A DNA stretch of 64,000 nucleotides from positions 558,001-622,000 of the forward strand of contig NZ_JAMDLI010000022.1 in the NCBI RefSeq assembly GCF_023721815.1, in the 5' to 3' direction. Below the pieces are notes generated by a model. That model was given only the letters and a program-made list of their open reading frames with translations, was not told the DNA's origin and ran no database searches. Made by a program: the position numbers and the translations under genes. Below are positions 8,467 to 16,571 of the stretch, piece by piece; positions within the stretch are counted from its first letter, which is position 1; every line of letters starts with the position of its first letter. This DNA comes from Pleomorphomonas sp. JP5 (GTDB lineage: Bacteria; Pseudomonadota; Alphaproteobacteria; Rhizobiales; Pleomorphomonadaceae).

Positions 8467-9633
8467 ATGAAACCGACCAATCCGATCTTCACCGGCCTTC
8501 CCACCACCATCTTCGAGGTGATGTCGGGTCTCGCTCGCGAGACGGGCGCCATCAACCTCGGCCAGGGCTTCCCCGATATCGATGGTCCTGAGGATGTACG
8601 CCGCGTCGCGGCCGAGGCTTTTCTTGCCGGACCCAACCAGTACCCGCCAATGATGGGGCTTCCAGCCTTGAGGCAGGCAGTCGCGGCAATCAACAAGCGC
8701 TTCTACGGTCTCGACGTCGATTGGCAGACCGAGGTGATGGTGACGTCCGGCGCCACCGAGGCGCTCGCCGATGCGATTCTCGGTCTCGTTCGTCCCGGAG
8801 ACGAGGTGGTGCTGATCGAGCCGCTCTACGACAGCTACCTGCCGATCGTTCGGCAGGCTGGCGGTGTTGCCAAGCCGGTGCGCATCGCCCCGCCGAACTG
8901 GGAGCTCGACCCGCAAGCGCTTGCCGCCGCCTTCTCGGATCGCACCAAGGCAATCCTGATCAACACGCCGATGAACCCGGCAGGCAAGGTGTTCTCGCGG
9001 GACGAGCTGGAGCTGATCGCCGGTCTCTGCCAGAAGCATGACGCGGTGGTGATCGCCGACGAGGTCTACGAGCATCTGGTGTTCGATGGCAAACGGCATA
9101 TCTCGCCGATACAGATTCCCGGCATGCGCGATCGCGTCGTTCGCATCGGTTCGGCCGGCAAGACCTTCTCGTTGACCGGCTGGAAGGTGGGCTATGTGAC
9201 CGCCGCTCCGGCGCTGATGGAGCCGATTGCAAAGGCACACCAGTTCGTCACCTTCACGACGCCGCCTGCGCTTCAAACGGCAGTCGCGCATGGATTGTCG
9301 TTTGGAGACGACTACTTCGAGGGCTTCGTATACGGCTTGCAAGCCAAGCGAGACCGTCTCTCGAAGGGGCTCTCGATGCTGGGATTTTCCGTGTTGCCGT
9401 CGGCCGGCACGTTTTTCGTCGTGACCGATACCGGACCGCTCGGTATGGACGATGATGCCGAGGCGTGCCTCAGGATGACGCGCGAGGCTGGGGTTGCCGC
9501 GGTGCCGGTTTCCGCCTTCTATGCCTCGGAGCCGCCAAAGCGGTATATCCGATTCTGCTTTTCCAAACGCGACGAGGTGCTGGACGAGGCCATTGCCCGT
9601 CTCGCCGCTTGGATCGACAAACAAGGACGATAG
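8467..9633 (+). CDS. PLP-dependent aminotransferase, class I/II
   Basis: Fold-type I aminotransferase of 388 residues, resembling methionine / kynurenine aminotransferases (YbdL/KAT group). Seen are I-N-L-G-Q-G-F-P-D near residue 31, the Y-P-P-M-M-G-L-P-A-L-R segment, N-T-P-M-N-P-A-G-K near 165, the cofactor-contact motif V-I-A-D-E-V-Y-E-H near 195, and the PLP lysine in S-A-G-K-T-F-S-L-T-G-W-K-V-G-Y near residue 233. The start is the ATG at 8467, where similarity begins; the frame continues 31 codons upstream without protein character. The asparaginase gene follows after five bases, so nitrogen metabolism is a plausible shared role. Confidence 0.88.
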   Translation: MKPTNPIFTGLPTTIFEVMSGLARETGAINLGQGFPDIDGPEDVRRVAAEAFLAGPNQYPPMMGLPALRQAVAAINKRFYGLDVDWQTEVMVTSGATEALADAILGLVRPGDEVVLIEPLYDSYLPIVRQAGGVAKPVRIAPPNWELDPQALAAAFSDRTKAILINTPMNPAGKVFSRDELELIAGLCQKHDAVVIADEVYEHLVFDGKRHISPIQIPGMRDRVVRIGSAGKTFSLTGWKVGYVTAAPALMEPIAKAHQFVTFTTPPALQTAVAHGLSFGDDYFEGFVYGLQAKRDRLSKGLSMLGFSVLPSAGTFFVVTDTGPLGMDDDAEACLRMTREAGVAAVPVSAFYASEPPKRYIRFCFSKRDEVLDEAIARLAAWIDKQGR

Positions 9634-9638
9634 TTTCG

Positions 9639-10661
9639 ATGGAAAATCCGGTTCTGGTCGAGGTAACGCGCGGTTCCATCATTGAGAGCTTTCACAGGGG
9701 ATCGGTGGCGATCGTCGATGGCGACGGCCGACTGGTTTTCGGTGTTGGCGACATTGAACGACCGAGCTTCCCGCGCTCGGCCGTGAAGCCGTTTCAAGCG
9801 CTGCCATTCCTCGAGAGCGGGGCTGCCGACCGCTTCGGCTTCGGCGACGCGGAGCTGGCTCTTTCCATGGCGTCCCACAACGCCGAGGCCCGGCACGTGG
9901 AAACGGCCCGGGCAATGCTCGCCGCTGCCGGTCTCGACGAGACCTGTCTCGCCTGCGGTCCGCACTGGCCGGGACGGCATGACGATCAGGGCGAGTTGCA
10001 TCGGCGTGGGGAAAAGCCAGGGCGCATCCATAACAACTGTTCTGGCAAGCACACGGGATTTCTCTGTACTTGTGTGGTCGCCGGTACCGATCCCAAGGGG
10101 TATGAACAAGCGGATCATCCGGTGATGCGAGAGGTGATCGCGGCCGGGGCGTCAATGACGGGCACACCGCACGCCACGGATATCTGCGGTACCGATGGCT
10201 GCTCGATCCCCACTTTCGCCGTGGCGCCGCGTGCCCTTGCTCATGGGTTTGCCCGGTTCGTGACGGGTGTCGGCCTGACGGCGACACGCGCGCGCGCGGC
10301 CGAGCGACTGAGGCTCGCCGCCGCCGCCGAACCCTTCATGATCGCTGGCACGGGCCGCTTCTGCACCCGGGCGATGACGGCCCTTGGCGACCGAGTGTTG
10401 GTGAAAACCGGGGCCGAGGGCGTGTTCATCGGGGCGATCAAGGAGCTCGGCCTTGGTATTGCGCTGAAGATCGACGACGGTGCCACTCGGGCCTCCGAAG
10501 CTGTAATGGCCCGCGTTCTGATTGATCTTCTGAAACTCACCCCCGATGATCAGGGGTATGCCGAGATGAAGGCCCTCGCCAATCCTGCGGTCAAGACCTG
10601 GGCGGGCGACACGGCCGGCGAAGTCCGCGTCACCGCGGCGCTTGACGGCGTGACCGGCTGA
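9639..10661 (+). CDS. L-asparaginase, Rhizobium etli type (class 3)
   Basis: Hydrolyses asparagine to aspartate and ammonia in the cytoplasm. The 340 residues belong to the asparaginase family of R. etli, unrelated to E. coli AnsA/AnsB. Motifs seen: S-A-V-K (Ser47, Lys50), M-A-S-H-N-A-E (Ser79), C-S-G-K-H (Cys134, Lys137) and D-I-C-G-T-D-G (Cys183). These correspond to the two Ser-Lys pairs and the metal-binding cysteines described for this class. The start at 9639 lies five bases after the aminotransferase stop. Similarity ends close to the stop codon, so the gene looks intact. Confidence 0.9.
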   Translation: MENPVLVEVTRGSIIESFHRGSVAIVDGDGRLVFGVGDIERPSFPRSAVKPFQALPFLESGAADRFGFGDAELALSMASHNAEARHVETARAMLAAAGLDETCLACGPHWPGRHDDQGELHRRGEKPGRIHNNCSGKHTGFLCTCVVAGTDPKGYEQADHPVMREVIAAGASMTGTPHATDICGTDGCSIPTFAVAPRALAHGFARFVTGVGLTATRARAAERLRLAAAAEPFMIAGTGRFCTRAMTALGDRVLVKTGAEGVFIGAIKELGLGIALKIDDGATRASEAVMARVLIDLLKLTPDDQGYAEMKALANPAVKTWAGDTAGEVRVTAALDGVTG

Positions 10662-10692
10662 GAGGCAGCATCAAGGCAAAGGGAGGACGGGA

Positions 10693-10872
10693 ATGGGTGA
10701 GGTCGTCAAGCTCGACAAGAAGGCGCGCGAAGCGCGCAAGAAGGCCGAGGCTGCCCGAGCGGCTGGCGATGGCGCGTCTGGCACTCGTTCATCGGGCGGA
10801 GGGCGACCGATCGCCGCCATTGCCGGCGGCTTGATCCTGGTGCTGATGATCGTCGTCACCTTCTTTCTGTAA
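10693..10872 (+). CDS. small single-pass membrane protein (59 aa)
   Basis: Short gene preceded by a clear GGGAGG ribosome site. The product begins with a highly charged Lys/Arg/Ala/Glu stretch (residues 5-22, probably helical). A Ser/Gly linker follows, then one C-terminal hydrophobic helix (about residues 40-59) ending at the stop. This is a tail-anchored topology with a basic cytoplasmic end. It starts 31 bases after the asparaginase stop on the same strand and is probably cotranscribed. I do not recognise a family and assign no function. Codon use matches its neighbours. Confidence 0.65.
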   Translation: MGEVVKLDKKAREARKKAEAARAAGDGASGTRSSGGGRPIAAIAGGLILVLMIVVTFFL

Positions 10873-10878
10873 TCCAAC

Positions 10879-12174
10879 TCAGACGGCCTGTGGCAGCGGT
10901 TCCGCCGGTTCGCGCTTGCGATCGATGGTGAGGCAAAGAGCCGCTGCGACCAGACAGAAAGCGCCAGCCACGACGAGCGCCGGTACATAGCTTTCAAGAT
11001 CGGTTCGGCTCCAGCCGGCGCCGTAGGCGGCGGTAGCCGCGCCCAGCTGGTGGCCGGCGAAAACCCAGCCGAAAATCAGCCCCGCCTTCTCGGCACCGAA
11101 ACGCTCGGCCGAGATCTTCACGGTCGGCGGCACCGTCGCTACCCAGTCGAGACCATAAAAGACGGCAAAACCGGCAAGCAGGAGCGGGTCGAAGCCGGTC
11201 AGCGGCAGATAGAGCAGCGACAGCCCGCGCAGGCCGTAATACCAGAACAGAAGCCAGCGATTGTCGTAGCGGTCGGACAGCCAGCCGGACAGCAACGTGC
11301 CGGCGAAATCGAACAGACCGACGAAGGCCAGGAACCCCGCCGCGCTGACCGGGCGGATGCCGTAGTCGCCGCAGATCGAAACCCAGTGCGTCTGGATGAG
11401 GCCGTTGGTCGACAGGCCGCAGACGAAGAAAGTCACGAACAGCACCCAGAAAACATAGGAGCGGGAAGCCTCGCGCAGGCCAAGGAGGGGCGCGGATACG
11501 AGCGTCATCAGGCCGGCTGTGCGGGGCGGGGCGGCTTGGTACGTACCGCCCAGCGGTGCCAGACCGACATCGGCCGGCCGATCGCGCATCAAGACCAGGA
11601 CGCCGACCAGCGCGATGGCGAGAAGGGCGACAACCACGCCCAGAGCGACTCGCCATCCCCAAGCCTCGGTGGCAGCGGCGATCACCGGCAGGAAGATAAG
11701 CTGCCCGGTGGCGTTGGAGGCGGTGAGCAGTCCGACCACCAGACCGCGCCGGCTGACGAACCAGCGGGTGGCCACCGTGGCGCCGAGCACCTGTGCCGTC
11801 ATGCCGGTGCCGAAGCCGATGACGAGGCCCCAGAACAGCATCAGTTGCCAGAGTTCGGTCATGGTGACCGAGAAGCCGAAGCCGGCAATGATGAGGAACA
11901 GGGCCGTGACGACGACCCGGCGAACGCCGAATCGGTTCATCAGCGCCGCCGAGAAAGGCCCCATCAGGCCGAACAGGATCAGGCGGACGGCGAAGGCTGT
12001 CGAAATATCGGAGTTCTTCCAGCCGAACTCGGCTTCGAGCGGCCGTAGCATGACGCCGGGGGCGCCAAGCGCGCCGGCCGTCGCCAGCATGGTGACGAAC
12101 GTGACGGCCGCCACCACCCAGCCGTAATGGATGTTACGACGGGAAAAGAATGCCGGAACGGCGGATGTCGTCAT
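10879..12174 (-). CDS. MFS transporter
   Basis: Major facilitator superfamily permease of 431 residues with twelve predicted membrane helices. It resembles the oxalate/formate antiporter or monocarboxylate-type branch: N-terminal H-Y-G-W-V-V-A-A-V-T-F, a helix-4/5 region I-G-F-G-T-G-M-T-A-Q, and the L-S-D-R-Y-D-N-R loop after helix 8. The substrate cannot be read from sequence. The ATG at 12174 is chosen over one 32 codons upstream because the extension is low-complexity and overlaps the marR gene. The MarR regulator lies 34 bases upstream in the same direction, so the two likely form an operon. Confidence 0.82.
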   Translation of the reverse strand: MTTSAVPAFFSRRNIHYGWVVAAVTFVTMLATAGALGAPGVMLRPLEAEFGWKNSDISTAFAVRLILFGLMGPFSAALMNRFGVRRVVVTALFLIIAGFGFSVTMTELWQLMLFWGLVIGFGTGMTAQVLGATVATRWFVSRRGLVVGLLTASNATGQLIFLPVIAAATEAWGWRVALGVVVALLAIALVGVLVLMRDRPADVGLAPLGGTYQAAPPRTAGLMTLVSAPLLGLREASRSYVFWVLFVTFFVCGLSTNGLIQTHWVSICGDYGIRPVSAAGFLAFVGLFDFAGTLLSGWLSDRYDNRWLLFWYYGLRGLSLLYLPLTGFDPLLLAGFAVFYGLDWVATVPPTVKISAERFGAEKAGLIFGWVFAGHQLGAATAAYGAGWSRTDLESYVPALVVAGAFCLVAAALCLTIDRKREPAEPLPQAV

Positions 12175-12208
12175 TGGCGAGCTTTCGCTGAAAAGAGAAC
12201 CGAGAGAC

Positions 12209-12607
12209 CTAGAGAGCGCCGGAAATGGCGGTAATCGCCTTGATCTGGTCGGGGCCGAGCATGGACTCAATTTCGGTCTGGGCGGTTTGCCACAGTGGTG
12301 CGGCGGCGGCGAGACGGTGTCGGCCCAACTCGGTCAATCTCAGCATGCAGCGCCGACCGTCGCCACAGCTGGTTTCCTCGACGAGGTCATGCTTTTCAAG
12401 AACCTGCGCATTGCGGCCAATGGTCGACCGGTCGAGATCGCAGGCAGCCGCGAGCTCGGAGATCGACAGTTCGCCGGCGCGGTCGATTTTCTTCAGGAGC
12501 TTGTACTGGGCGAGCGTCAGTCCGACCTCGGCAAGGTAACGGTCGTAAACGGCGGTCGTTTTGCGGGCCGCGGTCCTAAGGAGATCGCAATAGCAAAGTG
12601 AATCCAT
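12209..12607 (-). CDS. MarR family transcriptional regulator
   Basis: Winged-helix repressor of 132 residues. The DNA-binding part reads L-S-I-S-E-L-A-A-A-C-D-L-D-R-S-T-I-G-R-N at about 48-67, followed by the wing with G-D-G-R-R near 83. Two cysteines near the N-terminus (C-Y-C at 5-7) and others at about 55 and 81 could allow redox sensing, which is speculation. The gene precedes an MFS transporter by 34 bases, the usual arrangement for a MarR-controlled pump or importer. A perfect 12-base palindrome lies directly upstream of its start and is a candidate autoregulatory site. Confidence 0.85.
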   Translation of the reverse strand: MDSLCYCDLLRTAARKTTAVYDRYLAEVGLTLAQYKLLKKIDRAGELSISELAAACDLDRSTIGRNAQVLEKHDLVEETSCGDGRRCMLRLTELGRHRLAAAAPLWQTAQTEIESMLGPDQIKAITAISGAL

Positions 12608-12612
12608 GAAAC

Positions 12613-12624
12613 GGGTATATACCC
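12613..12624. promoter_or_regulatory. candidate MarR operator palindrome
   Basis: GGGTATATACCC is a perfect 12-base palindrome five bases upstream of the marR start codon, where a bound repressor would block transcription or initiation. The link to this MarR is inferred from position only. Confidence 0.45.
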
Positions 12625-12813
12625 CTAAAACCTTTCAGGCAAGCGTTGGAACGCCAGCCGGAGAGCAAGGGCAGGGCGTGTCCCTTCGATGGAATTGGCT
12701 TCGGCACCACGAACGCCAAGCTCAACGGCTGCGACATGCACGGCCGAGCTGCGTCGGGAAAATGGCTGTCTCCTATGGTTGCTGCCAGGGGCAACTATAG
12801 GCGAAAGGACCTA

Positions 12814-12838
12814 TTGACGGCCAATGTAACCGGTTACA
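12814..12838 (+). promoter_or_regulatory. LacI-type operator overlapping a promoter
   Basis: TGTAACCGGTTACA (12825-12838) is a perfect palindrome with the central CG step typical of LacI-family operators. It begins five bases after a -35-like TTGACG (12814-12819), so a bound repressor would cover the promoter. It lies 142 bases upstream of the sugar-binding protein gene, and the LacI regulator is encoded in the same cluster. The rest of the 373-base gap 12608-12980 shows no gene. Confidence 0.75.
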
Positions 12839-12980
12839 TCATGCTTTCGGGCGGTGAGGGCCCATGGGATCGCTTCGCGTCGCGGCGGATGCCGCGCGGT
12901 GAGGATCCCAAGAGGAAACGACAGCAACGACATGGCCGATGGACTGGAGGGTCGGTTCGCGGCGCGTCAGGGAGGCGACA

Positions 12981-13997
12981 ATGAAATCAGTTCTGTTGGC
13001 GGCGGGCATCGCCGTGGCCGCGGTTAGTGCGGCATCGGCGGCCGATACGTTCACCATCGGCCTGTCGAATGGCTGGGTCGGCAGCGAGTGGCGCACCCAG
13101 ATGATCGAGGAGGCGCAGGCCGCCGCCAAGGCGTGGGCCGACAAGGGCGTCACCGTCAATGTCGTCGTGCAGTCGGCCAATGTCGACGTACAGGGTCAGA
13201 TCGGCAACGTCCGCAACTTCATCAATCAGGGCGTTGACGCCATCATCATCAATCCGAACAGCCCGACGGCGTTCGACCCGATCTTCGCCCAGGCCAAGGC
13301 CAAGGGTATTCTGGTGGTTGCGACCGACGCCGAGGTGTCGTCGAAGGATGCCATCTACGTCGGCATCGACCAGAAGGGCTGGGCGATGAAGTCGGCCGAG
13401 TGGCTGGCCGACACGCTCGGCGGCAAGGGCAATATCGTCACCATCAACGGCGTTGCCGGTCATCCGGCCAACCAGATGCGCGTCGAGGGCTACACCGAAG
13501 TCTTCAAGAAGTTCCCCGACATCAAGATCCTCAACGAGGCCAACGCCAACTGGGATCAGGCGCAGGGCCAGCAGACCGCGCAGACGCTTCTCGCCACCTA
13601 TCCCGACATCAACGGCATCTGGGTGCAGGATGGCATGGCGGCCGGTACATGGCGCGCCATCATGGCGGCCGGCAAGCAGAAGTCGATCGTTGCCACCGGC
13701 GAGATCCGCAAGGACTTCATGGATCTCTGGTCGAAGGAAAACCTGACGTCGGGTGCTTCGGTCAATCCTCCGGGCGTGATGGCCTCCGCGCTCAATGTCG
13801 CGGTCCTGAAGCTGCAGGGCAAGGAGTTCAAGGACGGTATCTTCGGCGGCGTCTATGGCAATGCCATCTACATCCCGATTCCGTTCGTCTCCAATGACAA
13901 CCTCGCCGAGAAGCTGAAGGAAGCCGAGGGCAAGCCGGGCTACTGGTCGGTGACCGACGTCGTGTCGATCGACGACGCGGCCAAGTTCTTCAAGTAA
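12981..13997 (+). CDS. sugar ABC transporter periplasmic binding protein
   Basis: Binding protein of a ribose/xylose-type (CUT2) importer, 338 residues. It has a signal peptide (about 1-21, A-S-A-A-D) and the two-lobed periplasmic fold (peripla_BP_4): G-L-S-N-G-W-V-G-S-E-W near 27, G-V-D-A-I-I-I-N-P-N-S near 85, V-A-T-D-A-E-V near 112, and N-G-I-W-V-Q-D-G-M near 212. A good GGAGG site precedes the ATG at 12981. A terminator-like hairpin separates it from the ATPase gene, as is common when the binding protein is needed in excess. A LacI operator lies upstream. The exact sugar is unknown. Confidence 0.9.
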   Translation: MKSVLLAAGIAVAAVSAASAADTFTIGLSNGWVGSEWRTQMIEEAQAAAKAWADKGVTVNVVVQSANVDVQGQIGNVRNFINQGVDAIIINPNSPTAFDPIFAQAKAKGILVVATDAEVSSKDAIYVGIDQKGWAMKSAEWLADTLGGKGNIVTINGVAGHPANQMRVEGYTEVFKKFPDIKILNEANANWDQAQGQQTAQTLLATYPDINGIWVQDGMAAGTWRAIMAAGKQKSIVATGEIRKDFMDLWSKENLTSGASVNPPGVMASALNVAVLKLQGKEFKDGIFGGVYGNAIYIPIPFVSNDNLAEKLKEAEGKPGYWSVTDVVSIDDAAKFFK

Positions 13998-14005
13998 CCT
14001 CAGAG

Positions 14006-14046
14006 CGGGCCGGTCCTTCTTCCTTCCGGACCGGCCCGTCCTTTTC
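14006..14046 (+). terminator. intra-operon terminator/attenuator
   Basis: Perfect 11-base stem CGGGCCGGTCC / GGACCGGCCCG, with TCCTTTT after it, nine bases past the binding-protein stop. Partial read-through would give more binding protein than ATPase. Confidence 0.85.
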
Positions 14047-14106
14047 ACGTTGTCCAGCGCGCGCGGTTTTGCGTGCGATGGATGTCTGTTGCCGATCCGA
14101 ATCCGG

Positions 14107-15618
14107 ATGCGCCCGATGCAACCAGTCCTCCGTGCCAGAGACATATCCAAGTGCTTCGGCGCCGTGCATGCGCTCGACAAGGCCCGCCTGACGGTGGAGC
14201 ACGGCGAGATTCATGCGCTGCTCGGCGCCAACGGATGCGGCAAGTCGACGCTCTGCAAGATTATCGCCGGCACCGTCGGCCTCGACACCGGCGAGGTGCT
14301 GATCGACGGGAAGGCGGCGGCGCTCGGTTCGCCGCGTCTCGCCGAAGAGCAGGGTGTGGCATTGTTCTACCAGGAGCTTTCGCTCGTGCCGCAGCTGTCG
14401 GTCGGGGAGAATGTCTTCCTCGGTCGCGAACCGCGCGATCGCTTTGGCTTTACGGACCGTTCCGCCATCCAGCGCGAGACCGAAGCACTGATTGCTCGTG
14501 TCGCAGCGGTTGCCGGAAAGGGCTTCACGCCGGATGTTCGCGTTTCGGATCTTTCTCCGGATCAGCGCCAACTGGCCGAGATCCTGAAGGTGCTGGCGCG
14601 CAAGCCGAAAGTCATCATCTTCGATGAGGCGACGGCGACGCTCGACCGTCGGCAGGTGGAGGTGTTCTTCGAGATCCTGCGCCAACTCAAGGCCGAAGGC
14701 GTCTCGTCCATTTTTATCTCGCACCGCATGGACGAGGTGTTCGCCATTGCCGACCGGATCACCGTGATGCGCAACGGCCAGACGGTGGCCGAGTTTGCCG
14801 CCGCCGAGACCGACCGCTACGCCGTGGTCTATGCCATGGTCGGCGAAACCGGCGCCATCGCCGCGTCCGTCCGCGACCACAAGCCACTCGAAGGTGATGC
14901 TCGCCTCTCTGTGACGGACGTTCGTGCCTCTCGCCTGGGGCCGGTGTCCTTCACGGCTCGACGAGGGGAAATTCTGGGTCTCGGAGGTCTGCAAGGGCAG
15001 GGGCAAAAAGCCCTGCTCGCCGGTCTGTTCGGTGCCGCTCCATTCCTGAGCGGTTCGGTGAGCCTTGACGGTGTCGATGTCACGGTTCGCCGACCGGCCG
15101 ACGCCATGGCCCATCGCATCGCCTACGTTTCGGGAGATCGGGGGCGTGACAGCGCATTGCCCGGCCGCTCGATCTTCGAGAACACCGCCATAGCAAGTCT
15201 GGTGCGCGAGCGACGGCATGTCGTGCCGGGCGCTGTATTCCGCGAACGCTTTGCCGAGGTACTGGCCGGGCTCAACACCCGCTACGCCGGTCTCGACGCG
15301 CCGATCGGCTCGCTCTCGGGTGGCAATCAACAGAAAGTTTTCATCTCGCGCTGGCTGTCACCGGCGCCCGGGCTCCTGTTGCTGGACGATCCGACCAAGG
15401 GGATCGATCTCGGTGCCAAGGGCGATTTCTATCTCCTGGCGCGCAAGCTTGCCGACGAAGGGGCGACCGTGATCATCTACTCCTCCGAGGACAGCGAGCT
15501 GCTTTCCCTTTGCGATCGGGTTCTTGTGTTGAACGGTGGCGCCATCACCGCCGATCTTACGGGCGACAGGCTGACGCCCTTCGATCTGACACGCGCATCC
15601 TACGGAGACGCGGCATGA
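14107..15618 (+). CDS. sugar ABC transporter ATP-binding protein (two ATPase domains)
   Basis: Cytoplasmic ATPase of the CUT2 importer, 503 residues, RbsA/MglA/XylG type with two ABC domains in tandem. The first domain has Walker A G-A-N-G-C-G-K-S-T near residue 40 and Walker B V-I-I-F-D-E-A-T near 172. The second has a degenerate Walker A (G-L-Q-G-Q-G-Q-K), signature L-S-G-G-N-Q-Q-K and Walker B L-L-L-L-D-D-P-T-K-G near 425, the usual asymmetry of this family. No clear ribosome site decides the start; ATG at 14107 is used, and 14116 is an alternative. The stop overlaps the next permease start (ATGA). Confidence 0.9.
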   Translation: MRPMQPVLRARDISKCFGAVHALDKARLTVEHGEIHALLGANGCGKSTLCKIIAGTVGLDTGEVLIDGKAAALGSPRLAEEQGVALFYQELSLVPQLSVGENVFLGREPRDRFGFTDRSAIQRETEALIARVAAVAGKGFTPDVRVSDLSPDQRQLAEILKVLARKPKVIIFDEATATLDRRQVEVFFEILRQLKAEGVSSIFISHRMDEVFAIADRITVMRNGQTVAEFAAAETDRYAVVYAMVGETGAIAASVRDHKPLEGDARLSVTDVRASRLGPVSFTARRGEILGLGGLQGQGQKALLAGLFGAAPFLSGSVSLDGVDVTVRRPADAMAHRIAYVSGDRGRDSALPGRSIFENTAIASLVRERRHVVPGAVFRERFAEVLAGLNTRYAGLDAPIGSLSGGNQQKVFISRWLSPAPGLLLLDDPTKGIDLGAKGDFYLLARKLADEGATVIIYSSEDSELLSLCDRVLVLNGGAITADLTGDRLTPFDLTRASYGDAA

Positions 15619-16559
15619 TCGGGCTTGCAAAACTCGGTGGCCGCACCTGGGTCGTGACAGCGGCAGCGCTCACCGTTCTCCTCGTTGTCAATGCACTGCT
15701 CCAGCCCAACTTCCTGGAGCCCTCGGTCATCCAGTCGAACCTCACCACGTTCCTGCCGCTGGTTCTGGTGGCGATCGGCCAGACCTACGTCATTCTCGGC
15801 GGCGATATCGATCTGTCGGTCGGCGCCATCGTTGCGCTGGTCAATGTCGTGACCGTGTCGGTGATCGCCGCTCTCGGTGGTGATGGCATGGCCGTCGTCA
15901 TCGGTCTTGCCGCCGGCATGGGCGTTGGCGCGGGCTGCGGTCTCGTCAATGGCCTGATCATTGCGGGCCTTCGCTTCCAGCCGATCGTGACCACTTTTGC
16001 GACGTCGATTGTCTTCTCCGGTCTTGCCCTCTGGGTGCTGCCGCAGGCAGGGCTGCCTGTCCCAGAGCCCTACTGGCGCACCTATGCGGGAACGATTGCC
16101 GGCGTGCCGACGGTCTACGCGATCTATCTGCTGGCTTTCCTGATCGCCGCCTTCCTGGCCGCGCGGCCGTTCATGACGCGCCTCAAGGCTGTGGGCGGCC
16201 TCAGAGCCGCCGCCTTCCAGACCGGCCTCGACCTCGGGCGGCTACGGGTCTTGGCTTTCATGTTGTCGGGTCTGTTCGGCGCCTTCGCCAGTCTCTGCCT
16301 TACGGGCGAGACAGCGAGCGGCGACCCTCTGATGGGGCAGACGCTCGCCATGTCGGCGATCTCGGCCGTGGTGCTGGGAGGAACGGCTCTTGCCGGCGGT
16401 GTCGGCGGCGCTCTTGGTTCGGTGCTCGGTGCCTGGGTGATCGGCATGATCGGTTCGGTCATCTTTTTTGCCGGGTTGCCGTTCGAGTATCAGACCCTGG
16501 TCCAGGGCCTCATCATTCTCGCCGCGCTTGCCGGCGGCGTCCTCGTCACCCGGCGCTGA
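15615..16559 (+). CDS. sugar ABC transporter permease 1
   Basis: Inner-membrane permease of the CUT2 importer, 314 residues with about eight to ten helices. The characteristic G-G-D-I-D-L-S-V-G-A-I-V-A-L motif sits near residue 63, and a loop (A-V-G-G-L-R-A-A-A-F) near 200 fits the ATPase-contact region of this family. Start and ATPase stop overlap by four bases, indicating coupled translation. A second permease follows after twelve bases, so the channel is likely a heterodimer. Confidence 0.88.
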   Translation: MIGLAKLGGRTWVVTAAALTVLLVVNALLQPNFLEPSVIQSNLTTFLPLVLVAIGQTYVILGGDIDLSVGAIVALVNVVTVSVIAALGGDGMAVVIGLAAGMGVGAGCGLVNGLIIAGLRFQPIVTTFATSIVFSGLALWVLPQAGLPVPEPYWRTYAGTIAGVPTVYAIYLLAFLIAAFLAARPFMTRLKAVGGLRAAAFQTGLDLGRLRVLAFMLSGLFGAFASLCLTGETASGDPLMGQTLAMSAISAVVLGGTALAGGVGGALGSVLGAWVIGMIGSVIFFAGLPFEYQTLVQGLIILAALAGGVLVTRR

Positions 16560-16571
16560 GGAGGGAGAGTC

